Shown here: piece by piece, positions 9,848-19,252 of the stretch
How positions within the stretch are numbered: the first letter of the stretch is position 1
How the letters are laid out: each line of letters begins with the position of its first letter
From: Chlorogloea sp. CCALA 695
GTDB lineage: Bacteria; Cyanobacteriota; Cyanobacteriia; Cyanobacteriales; Chroococcidiopsidaceae
DNA length: 64,000 bases
Assembly: GCF_003003885.1 (NCBI RefSeq)
Contig: NZ_PVWN01000010.1
Coordinates: forward strand, 1 to 64,000
Direction: 5' to 3'
Notes under the pieces: model-generated
What the model saw: only the letters and a program-made list of their open reading frames with translations
The model's database searches: none
What the model was told of the DNA's origin: nothing
Position numbers and translations under genes: made by a program

Positions 9848-11566
9848 ATGCCCAATATTTATAACCTTACAACTTTACCTCTATTAGTTTTTATAGCTTT
9901 TTTTACCGCTCAACCAACCTTTGCGGCTTTTCTCCAACCACTAACAACTAAACGGGGAATGGTAGTATCCGCCCATCCTTTAGCAAGTCAAGCAGGACTT
10001 GATATACTGCGGAGTGGTGGTAATGCGGTAGATGCTGCGGTTGCAACAACTTTTGCTATTTCTGTAGTTGAACCCTTTTCGGCGGGAATTGGTGGCGGTG
10101 GTTTTTTGCTCTTACATCAAGCCAATAAAACGGAAATGAAGGCGCTAGATTTCCGCGAACGCGCTCCTTTAAAAGCTACCAGAGATATGTATTTGGACGC
10201 TCAAGGCAAAGTACGCCCAAATTTAAGTATTGATGGCTATTTGTCTGTGGGCGTACCGGGTACAGTCGCCGGACTTTATCAAGTGCATCGCCAGTATGGA
10301 AAATTACCTTGGGCGAAATTAGTTGCCCCGTCTATTAAGTACGCTCAAGAGGGGTTTGTCGTAACAGAGCGGTTTGTAGGGGCAGTGGAAAGCCGCAAAA
10401 AGCAAATTTTGAGTAATCAAGCCGCTCGACAGGTTTTTACGCGCAATGGCACAATGTACGCGGCTGGAGATAAGTTAATACAAAGGGACTTAGCGAAAAC
10501 TTTACAACAAATTGCTACCGAGCCTCAGAGTTTTTATACCGGAAATATTGCTAGGGCGATCGCATCTGACATGGCAACTAATGGCGGTTTAGTTACTTTA
10601 GAAGACTTAAAAACTTATGAACCTATTTGGCGTACCCCAGTTTGCGGAACTTTCCAAAGTGCGCGAATTTGCTCTATGCCGCCGCCTTCATCTGGGGGCG
10701 TACACTTATTACAGATATTAAATCTCATTGGCGACACCGATCTAAAAGCCAAAGGATGGCATAACCCGGACGTACTGCACTTAATGGTAGAAGCGATGCG
10801 AATTGCCTACGCTGATAGATCGGAATATTTAGGCGATCCCGATTTTGTCAAAGTGCCAGTACAACAGCTAATTAGCCCCGAATATGCAGCTAAAAGACGG
10901 CAAGAAATCCGCGCCAATGCTACCCCGTCAACTAGAGTAAAACCCGTCAATAAAGCTACTTTAGAACGCTTTACCAAAGCTGAATCGCCCGACACTAGCC
11001 ATTTAACGGTTGTAGATGAACAGCGCAACGCCGTTAGTTTAACTTTTACTATTAATTACGGCTTTGGTTCTGGAGTCGTTACGCCGGGAACGGGTATTTT
11101 ACTTAACGATGAAATGGACGATTTTGCCGCCGCTCCTGGCGTACCCAATGCTTACGGATTAATTGGCGGAGACGCTAATGCGATCGCACCACGTAAAACT
11201 CCCCTTTCTAGCATGACACCCACCATAGTTACCCAAAATAATCGCTTCAAAATGGCAACGGGTGCGCCCGGTGGTAGCACAATTATTACTACTGTTTTGC
11301 AAGTTATTCTGGGCGTTCTAGCCTACGATATGAACGCCGGGGAAGCGGTTTCGGCTCCCCGCATTCATCATCAATGGTTGCCTGACGAACTGAGAATGCA
11401 GCCCTTTGGGTTAGATACGGCTACTATTGCCGAACTAAAACGAAAAGGACATAAAATAGTTGTGCGAAATCCTTGGGGAAATGCCAATGCGATCGTTGTT
11501 ACCTCAGACAATAAGCTCGAAGGAGCCGCCGATCCACGCGGTGAAGGTTCTCCTAGTGGTTATTAA
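9848..11566 (+). CDS. ggt: Gamma-glutamyltransferase
   Basis: Exported N-terminal-nucleophile hydrolase that removes or transfers the gamma-glutamyl group of glutathione and related peptides. The 572-residue product starts with a signal peptide, ending near residue 27 at TFAAF. It has the RSGGNAVDAAVA block, the autoprocessing Thr in DTSHLTVVD near residue 384, and the GGSTIITTVLQ region of the small subunit. Length is typical. It would act in the periplasm in glutathione recycling or degradation. Its 3' end overlaps the convergent small gene by 14 bp. Confidence 0.93.
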   Translation: MPNIYNLTTLPLLVFIAFFTAQPTFAAFLQPLTTKRGMVVSAHPLASQAGLDILRSGGNAVDAAVATTFAISVVEPFSAGIGGGGFLLLHQANKTEMKALDFRERAPLKATRDMYLDAQGKVRPNLSIDGYLSVGVPGTVAGLYQVHRQYGKLPWAKLVAPSIKYAQEGFVVTERFVGAVESRKKQILSNQAARQVFTRNGTMYAAGDKLIQRDLAKTLQQIATEPQSFYTGNIARAIASDMATNGGLVTLEDLKTYEPIWRTPVCGTFQSARICSMPPPSSGGVHLLQILNLIGDTDLKAKGWHNPDVLHLMVEAMRIAYADRSEYLGDPDFVKVPVQQLISPEYAAKRRQEIRANATPSTRVKPVNKATLERFTKAESPDTSHLTVVDEQRNAVSLTFTINYGFGSGVVTPGTGILLNDEMDDFAAAPGVPNAYGLIGGDANAIAPRKTPLSSMTPTIVTQNNRFKMATGAPGGSTIITTVLQVILGVLAYDMNAGEAVSAPRIHHQWLPDELRMQPFGLDTATIAELKRKGHKIVVRNPWGNANAIVVTSDNKLEGAADPRGEGSPSGY

Positions 11567-11810
11567 AAACTTCTACTTCCATCGGGGCAAATTCTTTAGC
11601 TCTAGCACTAGGTACTAAAGTCCAGCCTGCTTTTAGCAGTTTTTGGTAAGTTGCCCAACCTTTAGATCCTCCTGGTACGCGATAGTCGGGTACGGCAAGA
11701 TGGCGAAAAGCTGTATAAGGTTGCCAAGAACTACTTGTTTGCGTCTGCAAATGCAGTATTTTTTCACCATCATCGCCATGTCTAGATAACCAACACATTT
11801 GCCCTGCCAT
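11553..11810 (-). CDS. Small hypothetical protein (85 aa)
   Basis: I do not recognise the family. The 85-residue product is soluble and rich in aromatic residues, with GDDGEKILHLQTQ, WQPYTAFRHLAVPDYRVPGG and a C-terminal half around TLVPSARAKEFAPM. The frame is open to a TTG at 11888. The ATG at 11810 has a strong ribosome-binding site (GAGGAG, 7 nt upstream) and is the better start. The stop codon lies inside the 3' end of ggt on the opposite strand. The good RBS and sensible composition suggest a real gene. Confidence 0.6.
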   Translation of the reverse strand: MAGQMCWLSRHGDDGEKILHLQTQTSSSWQPYTAFRHLAVPDYRVPGGSKGWATYQKLLKAGWTLVPSARAKEFAPMEVEVFNNH

Positions 11811-11950
11811 ATAACCACTCCTCAATTCAATAGAACCTAAAACAGGTACTTTGCTTTGTGCAAAACAGCAATAAGAATTAATACTCAATATTCGGGTATA
11901 CGGCTAAGTATTTTAGTATCCAAGTTAACAAAACTTAAAAAATCTTTACT

Positions 11951-13375
11951 TTACCTCGCATCACCCGCTTCTAAAAAGGCTTGGACTTTGCCGTTAGGAT
12001 TAAACCGCAAGCGGATTCTAGGACTTTGACCATTTTGGTTTGCTGAAACAAAGCGTTCGCCAATTAAAGGCATTCCTGTGCGGTCGAGATAAGTTCTTGA
12101 GGCTAATCCATAGGGTTCAATGACTTGAATGCTACCGTCTACATCTAGAACAATGCTGTACTCTAAAGAACTCCTCAAGTTAGAAGGTGGCTCCCAACGC
12201 CCGTTAAAGTAATTGCTAACTTCAGCTACTTGAGGATTGGCAACAAAAGCGGTACGGGTAGCGGTAGTAGTAGGCTTGGGTGGTGTTGGCGCTTCCCTAG
12301 AATTACTATCTTGTTGGACTTTTACAGTAGTGGTTGTTGTAGAAGGGCTAGGAGTGGCTGATGATGATAAGTTAGGACTGGGTAAAATAGCAATCGGTGG
12401 CGTTGTCCGATTAGTCGCTCCAGGAACAGTTACGGTAGTCGTAGTGGTGGTAGTTTGTGCCGCCGGAGGATTAATAACAATTGGTTGGGGTGGTAAGCCG
12501 TTAGCTACAGGATTAATTTTAGTGCCGGGTCTTACCGTTTGTGGGACTGGAGCCGTACTTGGTGTAGAAACCGCACCAGTAGCAGGAATACTACTATTGG
12601 GTGACGGTACTAAGATTGTTGTTGCCGGAGATAAGCTAGGAGGTGAGGGGACAAGGGCAACTTGGGGATTAGGAGTGGTTTTAGGACGATTATTGATATT
12701 ATTAGCGGTTTGGGGATTAGGACGATTAAAAACTTGCAATCCTACCGCCGTAACGCCCACACCTAACAGCAACACTGCCGCAATATTTGCCCAAGCTAAA
12801 AGAGGGGAAGTTTGAGAGTGGCGAGCAAGAGTTGGTAAGGCGATTAGATCGTTCTTATATTCATCAAGAGCGGTCGCTAAATCAAATAGTTGCAGTACGC
12901 TAAGTTTGACAAGTTCCCCTGTTTGTGGTGTAGCTAAAGCTCCGAGAAATAGGTTATGAGCTACTTTTGATGCTGGTTTAATGGCAAAAGAATTACTTTG
13001 AGCAATTAGGCGATCGCCCTTTGCAGGGTTAGGGGGAAGATCCTCCGCAGGCAATAGCCACACATCGCTTTCAACGTCTACTGGTGGTGACAGTGTTTCT
13101 TGACCTAAAGCTGCAAAGCTTTCTGGCGATAAGGTGAGTAACTCTTGAATATAGTCTGTAACTACTGTGTGGAGAGATTCTAATTGCTGGCGATCGCCTG
13201 TAATGCTAAATTGTTTCTCGGACGGGGATCTTGGATCGTCAAAACGTAAGTCAAACTGTACTTCTTTTACTACTTTAGAACCTACCCAACGGGATACAGG
13301 CGAACTATAAGCCACAACTTGCAGCGTACAAGTAGGGGGAGTATAGCGATGTAGAACCGAATTTGATAAGGACAT
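11951..13375 (-). CDS. DUF4335 domain-containing membrane protein
   Basis: Cyanobacterial protein of unknown function. The 474-residue product has an N-terminal DUF4335 domain (RYTPPTCTLQV...; SITGDRQQLESL), then one transmembrane helix near residues 192-216. A long Pro/Thr/Ser-rich linker with runs of Thr follows, and then a C-terminal globular domain of about 80 residues (EVSNYFNGRWEPP onward). The linker suggests that the C-terminal domain is held away from the membrane. It follows a DUF3038 gene by 69 bp, a pairing I know from other cyanobacteria. Role unknown. Confidence 0.85.
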   Translation of the reverse strand: MSLSNSVLHRYTPPTCTLQVVAYSSPVSRWVGSKVVKEVQFDLRFDDPRSPSEKQFSITGDRQQLESLHTVVTDYIQELLTLSPESFAALGQETLSPPVDVESDVWLLPAEDLPPNPAKGDRLIAQSNSFAIKPASKVAHNLFLGALATPQTGELVKLSVLQLFDLATALDEYKNDLIALPTLARHSQTSPLLAWANIAAVLLLGVGVTAVGLQVFNRPNPQTANNINNRPKTTPNPQVALVPSPPSLSPATTILVPSPNSSIPATGAVSTPSTAPVPQTVRPGTKINPVANGLPPQPIVINPPAAQTTTTTTTVTVPGATNRTTPPIAILPSPNLSSSATPSPSTTTTTVKVQQDSNSREAPTPPKPTTTATRTAFVANPQVAEVSNYFNGRWEPPSNLRSSLEYSIVLDVDGSIQVIEPYGLASRTYLDRTGMPLIGERFVSANQNGQSPRIRLRFNPNGKVQAFLEAGDAR

Positions 13376-13444
13376 AGTGGGTAATAGTTTTGATCGGTGT
13401 GAGTTGGGAATTTTTTTTAATCAAATCTCCTGGTGAGGAGCTAG

Positions 13445-14035
13445 TTATTTTTGACTGCGATCTAAAAGTGCCAACCACAAACGCCGATGACCTCCAGGAC
13501 TACTATAAAACAGCAAATCTACTAAAAGTTTGAATGCTAATTGAGTTAGGTTCTCAGTAGAAATGTTGCGATCGTCTTCCATGCGTTCTAAGTAGGTGTT
13601 GTTAAAAGCATCAAGATAATCTCCAAGCATTGCCGTTCTATGAGGTTCGCTGTCATTTTGGGCTGCTTGTTCGAGCAAGTCAATGGCACGGCGGATTAGT
13701 TCTTGGTGCTGTTTGGCAAGAAAGCAGCTAATTAACACCAGACTTCGCGCTTCTTCTATATCCAGCTTTTTGCGTCCACCTTCACCTTTGCGTAAGGGAT
13801 TTGATTGGCGCAATCGCCACAAAGTCACGCGATCGGGTATTTTTGATTCTAGGTTCAGCGCTGATGCGGCTTGCAGCATAGCCTCAGACCCAATACCCGC
13901 TAAGGATTCCAACGCTAACAGCACCAAATCTATTTGAGTTTTGATGTTGTCAAGTTGGGTTGTGTCAGGCTGGGCGCGGTTTAGTTCATCCCACACCGGA
14001 GATGACCCAGCGCTAGAATGCGTATCTTTAAGCAT
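13445..14035 (-). CDS. DUF3038 domain-containing protein
   Basis: The 196-residue soluble, largely helical product matches the cyanobacterial DUF3038 family, with LDNIKTQIDLVLLALESL, NPLRKGEGGRKKLDIEEARSL-type central blocks, and YLERMEDDRN. It is the first gene of a probable two-gene unit with the DUF4335 protein. Function is unknown. The conserved pairing implies that the two products act together. Confidence 0.83.
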   Translation of the reverse strand: MLKDTHSSAGSSPVWDELNRAQPDTTQLDNIKTQIDLVLLALESLAGIGSEAMLQAASALNLESKIPDRVTLWRLRQSNPLRKGEGGRKKLDIEEARSLVLISCFLAKQHQELIRRAIDLLEQAAQNDSEPHRTAMLGDYLDAFNNTYLERMEDDRNISTENLTQLAFKLLVDLLFYSSPGGHRRLWLALLDRSQK

Positions 14036-14449
14036 ATAAGCTAAGACAGGTATCGATAGAGTTGTTACCTATTTTGAAACCAGACTCTTTTAAAGTAAAT
14101 TTGGTTTCTAATAGCATAATCTGTCCGCTTACACCTGTCAGCTATTAGCGCTTCAGTTTTGAGCAGGCTACTACTTGTTTGCTTACTTAACAATTCTACT
14201 TACTCAAGTTATTTGCTTACAAGCTTGACATAGTGTGATTTTTATTCCTTGCCAGTGGAGCAATTCCGCTATTAACTCAGTAAATATACATAAAGACTCA
14301 TTTACTTTAATACAAAATTGAAATAATATATACCAAAGGTACGTAAAGAAGTAAGCAAAAAACGAATATTTTTCGGTCTGGAAAATAAGCGTTAGTTGAA
14401 ACACACTTTATCTAAAGTTTGAATAAAAAATTACATTGGAGTTTAATTT
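14036..14449. other. Intergenic region, 414 bp
   Basis: AT-rich gap between the divergent DUF3038 and DUF4394 genes. It must hold both promoters. I see no convincing small gene or repeat; the 66-codon minus-strand frame at 14204-14404 has no coding character. A GGAG ribosome-binding site sits at 14440-14443, 6 nt before the GTG start at 14450. Confidence 0.5.
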
Positions 14450-15343
14450 GTGAATAAGCTAAGTTTACGTGCGATCGCATTAATAGCCGTTACATCAGGC
14501 GTAGCGATCGCCCCTCAAGTTCAGGCAGTAGGTTTAACTGGTTTAACTGGAGACAATACTTTAGTCAATTTTGACTCTGCAAGCCCTGATTCTGCTAGTT
14601 TTGTCCAAGTTACAGGAGTTGTTGGTAACTTACTAGGAATTGATTACCGTCCAGCCGATGGTCAGCTTTACGGGCTTGCAACTAGCAACAACATTTATAC
14701 AATTAATGCTGGCACAGGAGCAGCAACTTTCGTTAGTACGCTTTCTGTTCTTGCATCATCAGTAGGCGTAAAATCAGGACTAGATTTCAACCCTGTTGTT
14801 GATCGCTTACGGGTGGTTGGTAGCAACGATCAAAACTTCCGCATCAATGTAGATACTGGCTTAACTTTAGTTGACGGAACCTTAGCTTATGCGACAGGGG
14901 ATACCAATTTTGGGGTTAATCCTAATCTTACTGCTGCATCTTATACCAATTCATTTCTCGGCGCTCCTAGCCCTACTCGGACAACGGAGCTATACAACAT
15001 TGACTTTGCCCTTGACACCTTAACAGAACAGAATCCTGCTAATGCTGGCACTCTTACAACCGTCGGTTCCCTTGGCTTCGACTTCAGTCCTAGGGGGGGA
15101 TTTAGTATTTTCACTGATAATAATGGTGTAAATACAGGTTTTGCTGCTACGGATTCTGAACTATATAGCATCAACTTGAATACTGGTGCATCTACTTCGT
15201 TAGGCGTTATCGGTGGCAGTCGGTCATTGATTAGTCTTGCGTCAAAACCCGTACCTGAGCCTAGCAGTGTAATCGGTTCATTAGCTGCGGTTACTTTAGG
15301 TGGTGTAGCGGTAATGCGTCGCCGTCGTCAGATCAAGTTTTAA
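14450..15343 (+). CDS. Secreted DUF4394 protein with PEP-CTERM sorting signal
   Basis: The 297-residue product has a signal peptide (cleavage probably near VQA, residue 26), a DUF4394 domain, and a C-terminal PEP-CTERM tail. The domain has repeated TGLTGDNTLVNFD, GIDYRPADGQLYGL and RLRVVGSNDQNFRIN blocks. The tail is V-PEPSS, a hydrophobic stretch and then MRRRRQ. Such proteins are exported and processed by an exosortase-type system, usually into extracellular matrix. The start is GTG at 14450 with GGAG upstream. A strong terminator follows at 15376. Substrate or partner unknown. Confidence 0.85.
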   Translation: MNKLSLRAIALIAVTSGVAIAPQVQAVGLTGLTGDNTLVNFDSASPDSASFVQVTGVVGNLLGIDYRPADGQLYGLATSNNIYTINAGTGAATFVSTLSVLASSVGVKSGLDFNPVVDRLRVVGSNDQNFRINVDTGLTLVDGTLAYATGDTNFGVNPNLTAASYTNSFLGAPSPTRTTELYNIDFALDTLTEQNPANAGTLTTVGSLGFDFSPRGGFSIFTDNNGVNTGFAATDSELYSINLNTGASTSLGVIGGSRSLISLASKPVPEPSSVIGSLAAVTLGGVAVMRRRRQIKF

Positions 15344-15375
15344 GCCTCTTCAAAAATTTAGAAATTAAAACTGAG

Positions 15376-15401
15376 AAAGCCTGCGATCGCAGGCTTTTTT
15401 T
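15376..15401 (+). terminator. Rho-independent terminator with HIP1 at its centre
   Basis: A perfect 22-nt palindrome (AAAGCCTGCGATCGCAGGCTTT) followed by seven T residues. The HIP1 octamer GCGATCGC forms the middle of the hairpin. It lies 32 bp after the DUF4394 stop codon and would also shield the convergent mutS2 gene. Confidence 0.85.
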
Positions 15402-15423
15402 GCTCGTAAATAAGCGATAGTTT

Positions 15424-17802
15424 TTATACCAGATAAGCTACCGTTACACCTGTACCACCATCAACTTTTTGCGCGTCTTCGTAGCGGCTAATTAAAGGAT
15501 GCTGGCGCAAAAACTCGCGCACTCCTTGCCTCAATTTTCCCGTACCGTGTCCGTGAATAATCCACAGTTGCCCGGTAGCGGTTGAAATTGCATCGTCTAA
15601 CGTCCTCTCCGCATCGGCGACTCGTGACCCGCGTAAATCTACAGTGTTTTTAGAAGTCCGAATTACTGGTACTGGAGTAGTTTCTACAGGTTTTTCTTCA
15701 ATTGGTTCTGGTTTTTTCTTTTTAGCAACTACTGGTTTTTCACCGTCTAATGATTCAATATCTTCTAGGTTTACAGTCATTTTCATGATTCCAAACCGGA
15801 CAATTAGATCCCCTTCGTCACTGGGGACGCTTAAAACTTCTGCCGTTTGACCTAACTTTGGAATGCGAATGCGATCGCCTAGCTGTGGTTTAAATCCTGC
15901 TTTTGGTTTTAATGGTGGCGCTATATAGTTGGCGGCAATTTGATTAAGTTCGTTAGTTGCTTGCTGCGCGTCGGTCGCCGTTACTGTACCTTTTTGCAGG
16001 CGGCGAATGACCTGGGCGATTTCGCCTTTAGCTTCAGAAATCGCATTTTGCACAGCAACATCTTGAGAGGCGCGTAAATCTCGTTCCCGTGCTTGCAAGG
16101 CGGCAGCTTTTGCCGATACTTCTTGATAAAAACGTTCAGCTTGTTCTACTAACTTTTGCGCTTCGGCGGCTTTGGTTTCTTGGCGTTTTCTTTGCGCCTC
16201 TAAACCCGCAATTACTTGGTTTACATCGTCATTTGCACCGCCTAAATGCTTTTTAGCTTCCTCAATAACCTCTCGTTTTAAGCCTAAGCGCTCGGCAATA
16301 GTTAGGGCGTTAGAACGTCCTGGGATTCCCCACAGCAGCCGATAAGTTGGCGAGAGGCTGATTTCATCAAATTCTACTGAGGCATTCTCAAAGCGATCGT
16401 CTTCGTATTTTAGGGCTTTAAGTTCGCCAAAGTGGGTTGTAGCAATACTTAATTGAGCGTTGTTAGCTAAGTATTGTAATAATGCGATCGCTAAAGCGCT
16501 TCCTTCTACCGGATCTGTTCCCGCTCCCACTTCATCTAAAAGCACCAAAGAGCAGCTTGATTCGTCTATAGCAGTTAAAATTCGACTAATTCGGCGAATA
16601 TGACCCGAAAATGTCGATAAACTTTGTTCTAATGATTGCTCGTCGCCGATATCGGTTAATACCTGCTCAAACCACGGCATTTCTACGGGTTCGCGCGCGG
16701 GAATAAATAAACCCACTTTTGCCATCAAAGCGGCTAAACCTAGAGTTTTGAGGGTGACAGTTTTACCGCCCGTATTTGGACCTGTAATCGTGACAACGCG
16801 AATGTTAGGTTGAATAAATAAATCGACAGGTACAACATTGCGATCTTGTTCGTGCTGCTGTTGCCATACTAAAAGCGGATGGCGCAAGGCGCGCAAATTA
16901 ATACTTTCGCCATCATTGCGGTTGATAAAGCGGGGTGGATTGGCTTTAAGCCAAAAACTGTAACGAGCGCGAGCGGTGGCAAGATCGATAATAGTTGCGA
17001 TCGCTAATAATCTTTCCAAGTCTGTACTAACTTCGGCGACAAGCTTAGTTAAAGTGCGGCGGATTGCTTCTTCTTCTACCTGTTCTTTGCGGACTAATTG
17101 CCGTAACTGATTGCCCAAAGGAACAACGCCACTTGGTTCTATATACAAAGTTGCGCCGCTTGTCGAGGTATCGTGAACAATGCCAGGGATAGCATCTTTT
17201 TGGGGTGCTTTAACAGGAATTACAAAGCGATCGCCCCTTTGGGTAATTATTTGCTCTTGGACGGCGTTAGGGTGGCGTTGTAAGATGTTTTGCAGCGAGC
17301 GATTAATTTGGGTTCTTAGCTGTTTTATTTGGGTGCGGAGGTCGCCTAAAATCGGACTAGAGCGATCGGTTACTTTTCCTCGCTCATCAATACATCTATG
17401 AATTTCTTGCTCTAACTCTGGATAAGTTCGCAACTGCGAGACTAATTGCTGTAGTACGGGAATAAATGGTTGATTATCGATAAAGCGGCGCAATTGCCTA
17501 GCACCAAATAAAGTTGTGGCAATTTCTAGCAACTCATTTCCGGCTAAAATTCCTTGTAACTGCGCCCTTTCTAAAGAGTCGCCAATATCTTGAATACCAT
17601 CAAAAGATAACCCTGTAGTTAGCCGAGTTTCTAAGTCATAAACTTCTTTAGTCTGAGCTAATAATTCTTCGCTCTGTAATTGAGATGTGGGTATTTGGAG
17701 ATTACGCGCAGCAACAGATCCGAGTTTAGTAGCTGCAAAGGTAGATAAATGTTGACAAAGGCGCGACCATTCTAATAGTTCTAGAGTCTCAGATTGGATC
17801 AA
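15424..17802 (-). CDS. mutS2: Endonuclease MutS2
   Basis: MutS-family ATPase with nuclease domain, implicated in limiting homologous recombination and in rescue of collided ribosomes. The 792-residue product has the MutS ATPase core with Walker A GPNTGGKT near residue 338 and the LLDEVGAGTDP Walker B. A long coiled-coil insertion follows (about residues 520-620), then a KOW-like region, and a C-terminal Smr domain with DLRG and HGHGTGKLR. Length is normal. Convergent with the DUF4394 gene and divergent from guaB3. Confidence 0.94.
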   Translation of the reverse strand: MIQSETLELLEWSRLCQHLSTFAATKLGSVAARNLQIPTSQLQSEELLAQTKEVYDLETRLTTGLSFDGIQDIGDSLERAQLQGILAGNELLEIATTLFGARQLRRFIDNQPFIPVLQQLVSQLRTYPELEQEIHRCIDERGKVTDRSSPILGDLRTQIKQLRTQINRSLQNILQRHPNAVQEQIITQRGDRFVIPVKAPQKDAIPGIVHDTSTSGATLYIEPSGVVPLGNQLRQLVRKEQVEEEAIRRTLTKLVAEVSTDLERLLAIATIIDLATARARYSFWLKANPPRFINRNDGESINLRALRHPLLVWQQQHEQDRNVVPVDLFIQPNIRVVTITGPNTGGKTVTLKTLGLAALMAKVGLFIPAREPVEMPWFEQVLTDIGDEQSLEQSLSTFSGHIRRISRILTAIDESSCSLVLLDEVGAGTDPVEGSALAIALLQYLANNAQLSIATTHFGELKALKYEDDRFENASVEFDEISLSPTYRLLWGIPGRSNALTIAERLGLKREVIEEAKKHLGGANDDVNQVIAGLEAQRKRQETKAAEAQKLVEQAERFYQEVSAKAAALQARERDLRASQDVAVQNAISEAKGEIAQVIRRLQKGTVTATDAQQATNELNQIAANYIAPPLKPKAGFKPQLGDRIRIPKLGQTAEVLSVPSDEGDLIVRFGIMKMTVNLEDIESLDGEKPVVAKKKKPEPIEEKPVETTPVPVIRTSKNTVDLRGSRVADAERTLDDAISTATGQLWIIHGHGTGKLRQGVREFLRQHPLISRYEDAQKVDGGTGVTVAYLV

Positions 17803-17941
17803 GGCTTACCTGTAAAATCGCGTTAAGAAAGCTAATTCTATTCTAGCGGATACATTTACAGCTAGGCAGTGTATCGGGCGATCGCCCCCCGCAATTTGAT
17901 AGGCTATGTTTTAACAGAATCGGAAGTGAGACAAAACAAAA

Positions 17942-19105
17942 GTGGATATCGAAATTGGGCGGGGTAAAAAAGCAAGGAGAGCTTACGGAATCGATGAAAT
18001 TGCTTTAGTACCAGGCAATAGAACCCTAGATCCGAGTTTAGCAGACACCAAATGGCGCATCGGTAATATTGAGCGAGAAATTCCGATTATTGCTAGTGCT
18101 ATGGATGGGGTTGTAGATGTTCGCATGGCGGTTTTATTATCCGAACTCGGCGCACTAGGTGTACTCAATTTAGAGGGTATTCAGTGCCGTTACGCCGATC
18201 CTAAACCAATTTTAGAACGCATTAGTTCTGTAGGCAAAGATGAATTTGTCGGCTTGATGCAAGAATTGTATGCCAAACCTATCGAACCACAATTAATCGC
18301 CCAGCGTATTCAAGAAATTAAACAACAAGGGGGAATTGCCGCCGTCAGCGCTACTCCCGCCGGAGCAATGAAATACGGCGAAATGGTAGCAAAAGCAGGA
18401 GCAGATTTATTTTTTGTCCAAGCAACGGTGGTTTCAACTTCTCACCTGTCGCCCGAATCTTTGACACCCTTAGACTTGGCGCAATTTTGCCGAGAGATGC
18501 CGATTCCAGTAATTTTAGGCAACTGCGTTACTTATGAAGTTACCCTGAATTTGCTCAAAGCTGGAGCGGCGGGGGTATTAGTAGGAATTGGGCCAGGAGC
18601 CGCTTGTACCTCTCGTGGAGTCTTGGGGGTGGGCGTACCTCAAGCTACGGCGATCGCCGATTGTGCAGCAGCCCGTGACGACTATTATCAAGAAACAGGC
18701 AACTATGTACCAATAATTGCCGATGGCGGCTTAATTACTGGGGGCGATATTTGCAAATGTATTGCTTGCGGAGCCGATGGGGTAATGATTGGTTCGCCCT
18801 TTGCAAGAGCTTCAGAAGCTCCAGGAAATGGCTATCATTGGGGCATGGCAACCCCCAGCCCTATTTTGCCACGCGGGACGCGGATTCGGGTGGCTACAAC
18901 GGGTACTTTAGAGCAAATTTTACGGGGGCCGGCTTTATTAGATGACGGTACTCACAACTTGCTAGGAGCTTTAAAAACCAGTATGGGGACTTTGGGAGCC
19001 AAAAATCTCAAAGAAATGCAAGGTGTAGAAGTTGCGATCGCCCCTTCGTTACTCACTGAAGGGAAAGTTTACCAAAAAGCTCAACAATTAGGCATGGGCA
19101 AATAG
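17942..19105 (+). CDS. guaB3: GuaB3-family IMP dehydrogenase-related protein
   Basis: Member of the IMP dehydrogenase/GMP reductase superfamily that lacks the CBS pair. Cyanobacterial GuaB3 has been reported to act as an IMP dehydrogenase in guanine nucleotide synthesis. The 387-residue product has the ARRAYGIDEIALVPG N-terminal block, the GIGPGAACTSRG loop with the catalytic Cys near residue 221, and the ADGG...GD phosphate-binding block. The start is GTG at 17942. Yfr1 follows downstream, an arrangement well known in cyanobacteria. Confidence 0.92.
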   Translation: MDIEIGRGKKARRAYGIDEIALVPGNRTLDPSLADTKWRIGNIEREIPIIASAMDGVVDVRMAVLLSELGALGVLNLEGIQCRYADPKPILERISSVGKDEFVGLMQELYAKPIEPQLIAQRIQEIKQQGGIAAVSATPAGAMKYGEMVAKAGADLFFVQATVVSTSHLSPESLTPLDLAQFCREMPIPVILGNCVTYEVTLNLLKAGAAGVLVGIGPGAACTSRGVLGVGVPQATAIADCAAARDDYYQETGNYVPIIADGGLITGGDICKCIACGADGVMIGSPFARASEAPGNGYHWGMATPSPILPRGTRIRVATTGTLEQILRGPALLDDGTHNLLGALKTSMGTLGAKNLKEMQGVEVAIAPSLLTEGKVYQKAQQLGMGK

Positions 19106-19172
19106 CAAAAAATTGGCTATTGCCTTGTTGCTCAATTGGAACTATCATCCAGCAAAACCATTTCCTGTCGCT

Positions 19173-19178
19173 TACAAT
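19173..19178 (+). promoter_or_regulatory. Probable -10 box of yfr1
   Basis: TACAAT placed 7-8 nt before the expected 5' end of Yfr1 at about 19185. No good -35 hexamer is seen 17 bp upstream. Confidence 0.5.
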
Positions 19179-19184
19179 AAGAAG

Positions 19185-19252
19185 GATCGGAAAAAAAAAT
19201 TTTCCGTTCACTCCTCACACCACACTCCGCCCAATTAATATTGGGCGGTTTC
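19185..19252 (+). ncRNA. yfr1: Yfr1 regulatory RNA
   Basis: Three parts of the Yfr1 consensus are present in order. First is a 5' hairpin (CGGAAAA / TTTTCCG, 19188-19206). Then comes the unpaired, near-invariant ACTCCTCACAC motif at 19210-19220. Last is a terminator hairpin CCGCCCAAT / ATTGGGCGG (19227-19248) followed by a T-rich tail. Size is about 66 nt. Yfr1 is a trans-acting cyanobacterial sRNA that uses the CU-rich motif to block ribosome binding sites, including those of porin-like outer-membrane proteins. It typically lies between guaB and trxA. Here it follows guaB3, but trxA is 6 kb away and inverted. Confidence 0.9.

Noticed and set aside
12237-12815. 192-codon plus-strand frame rich in Val and Gly
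   Set aside because: It is the antisense shadow of the Pro/Thr-rich linker of the DUF4335 gene.
14204-14404. 66-codon minus-strand frame between DUF3038 and DUF4394
   Set aside because: Low-complexity hydrophobic translation of AT-rich DNA with no supporting start signal or family resemblance.
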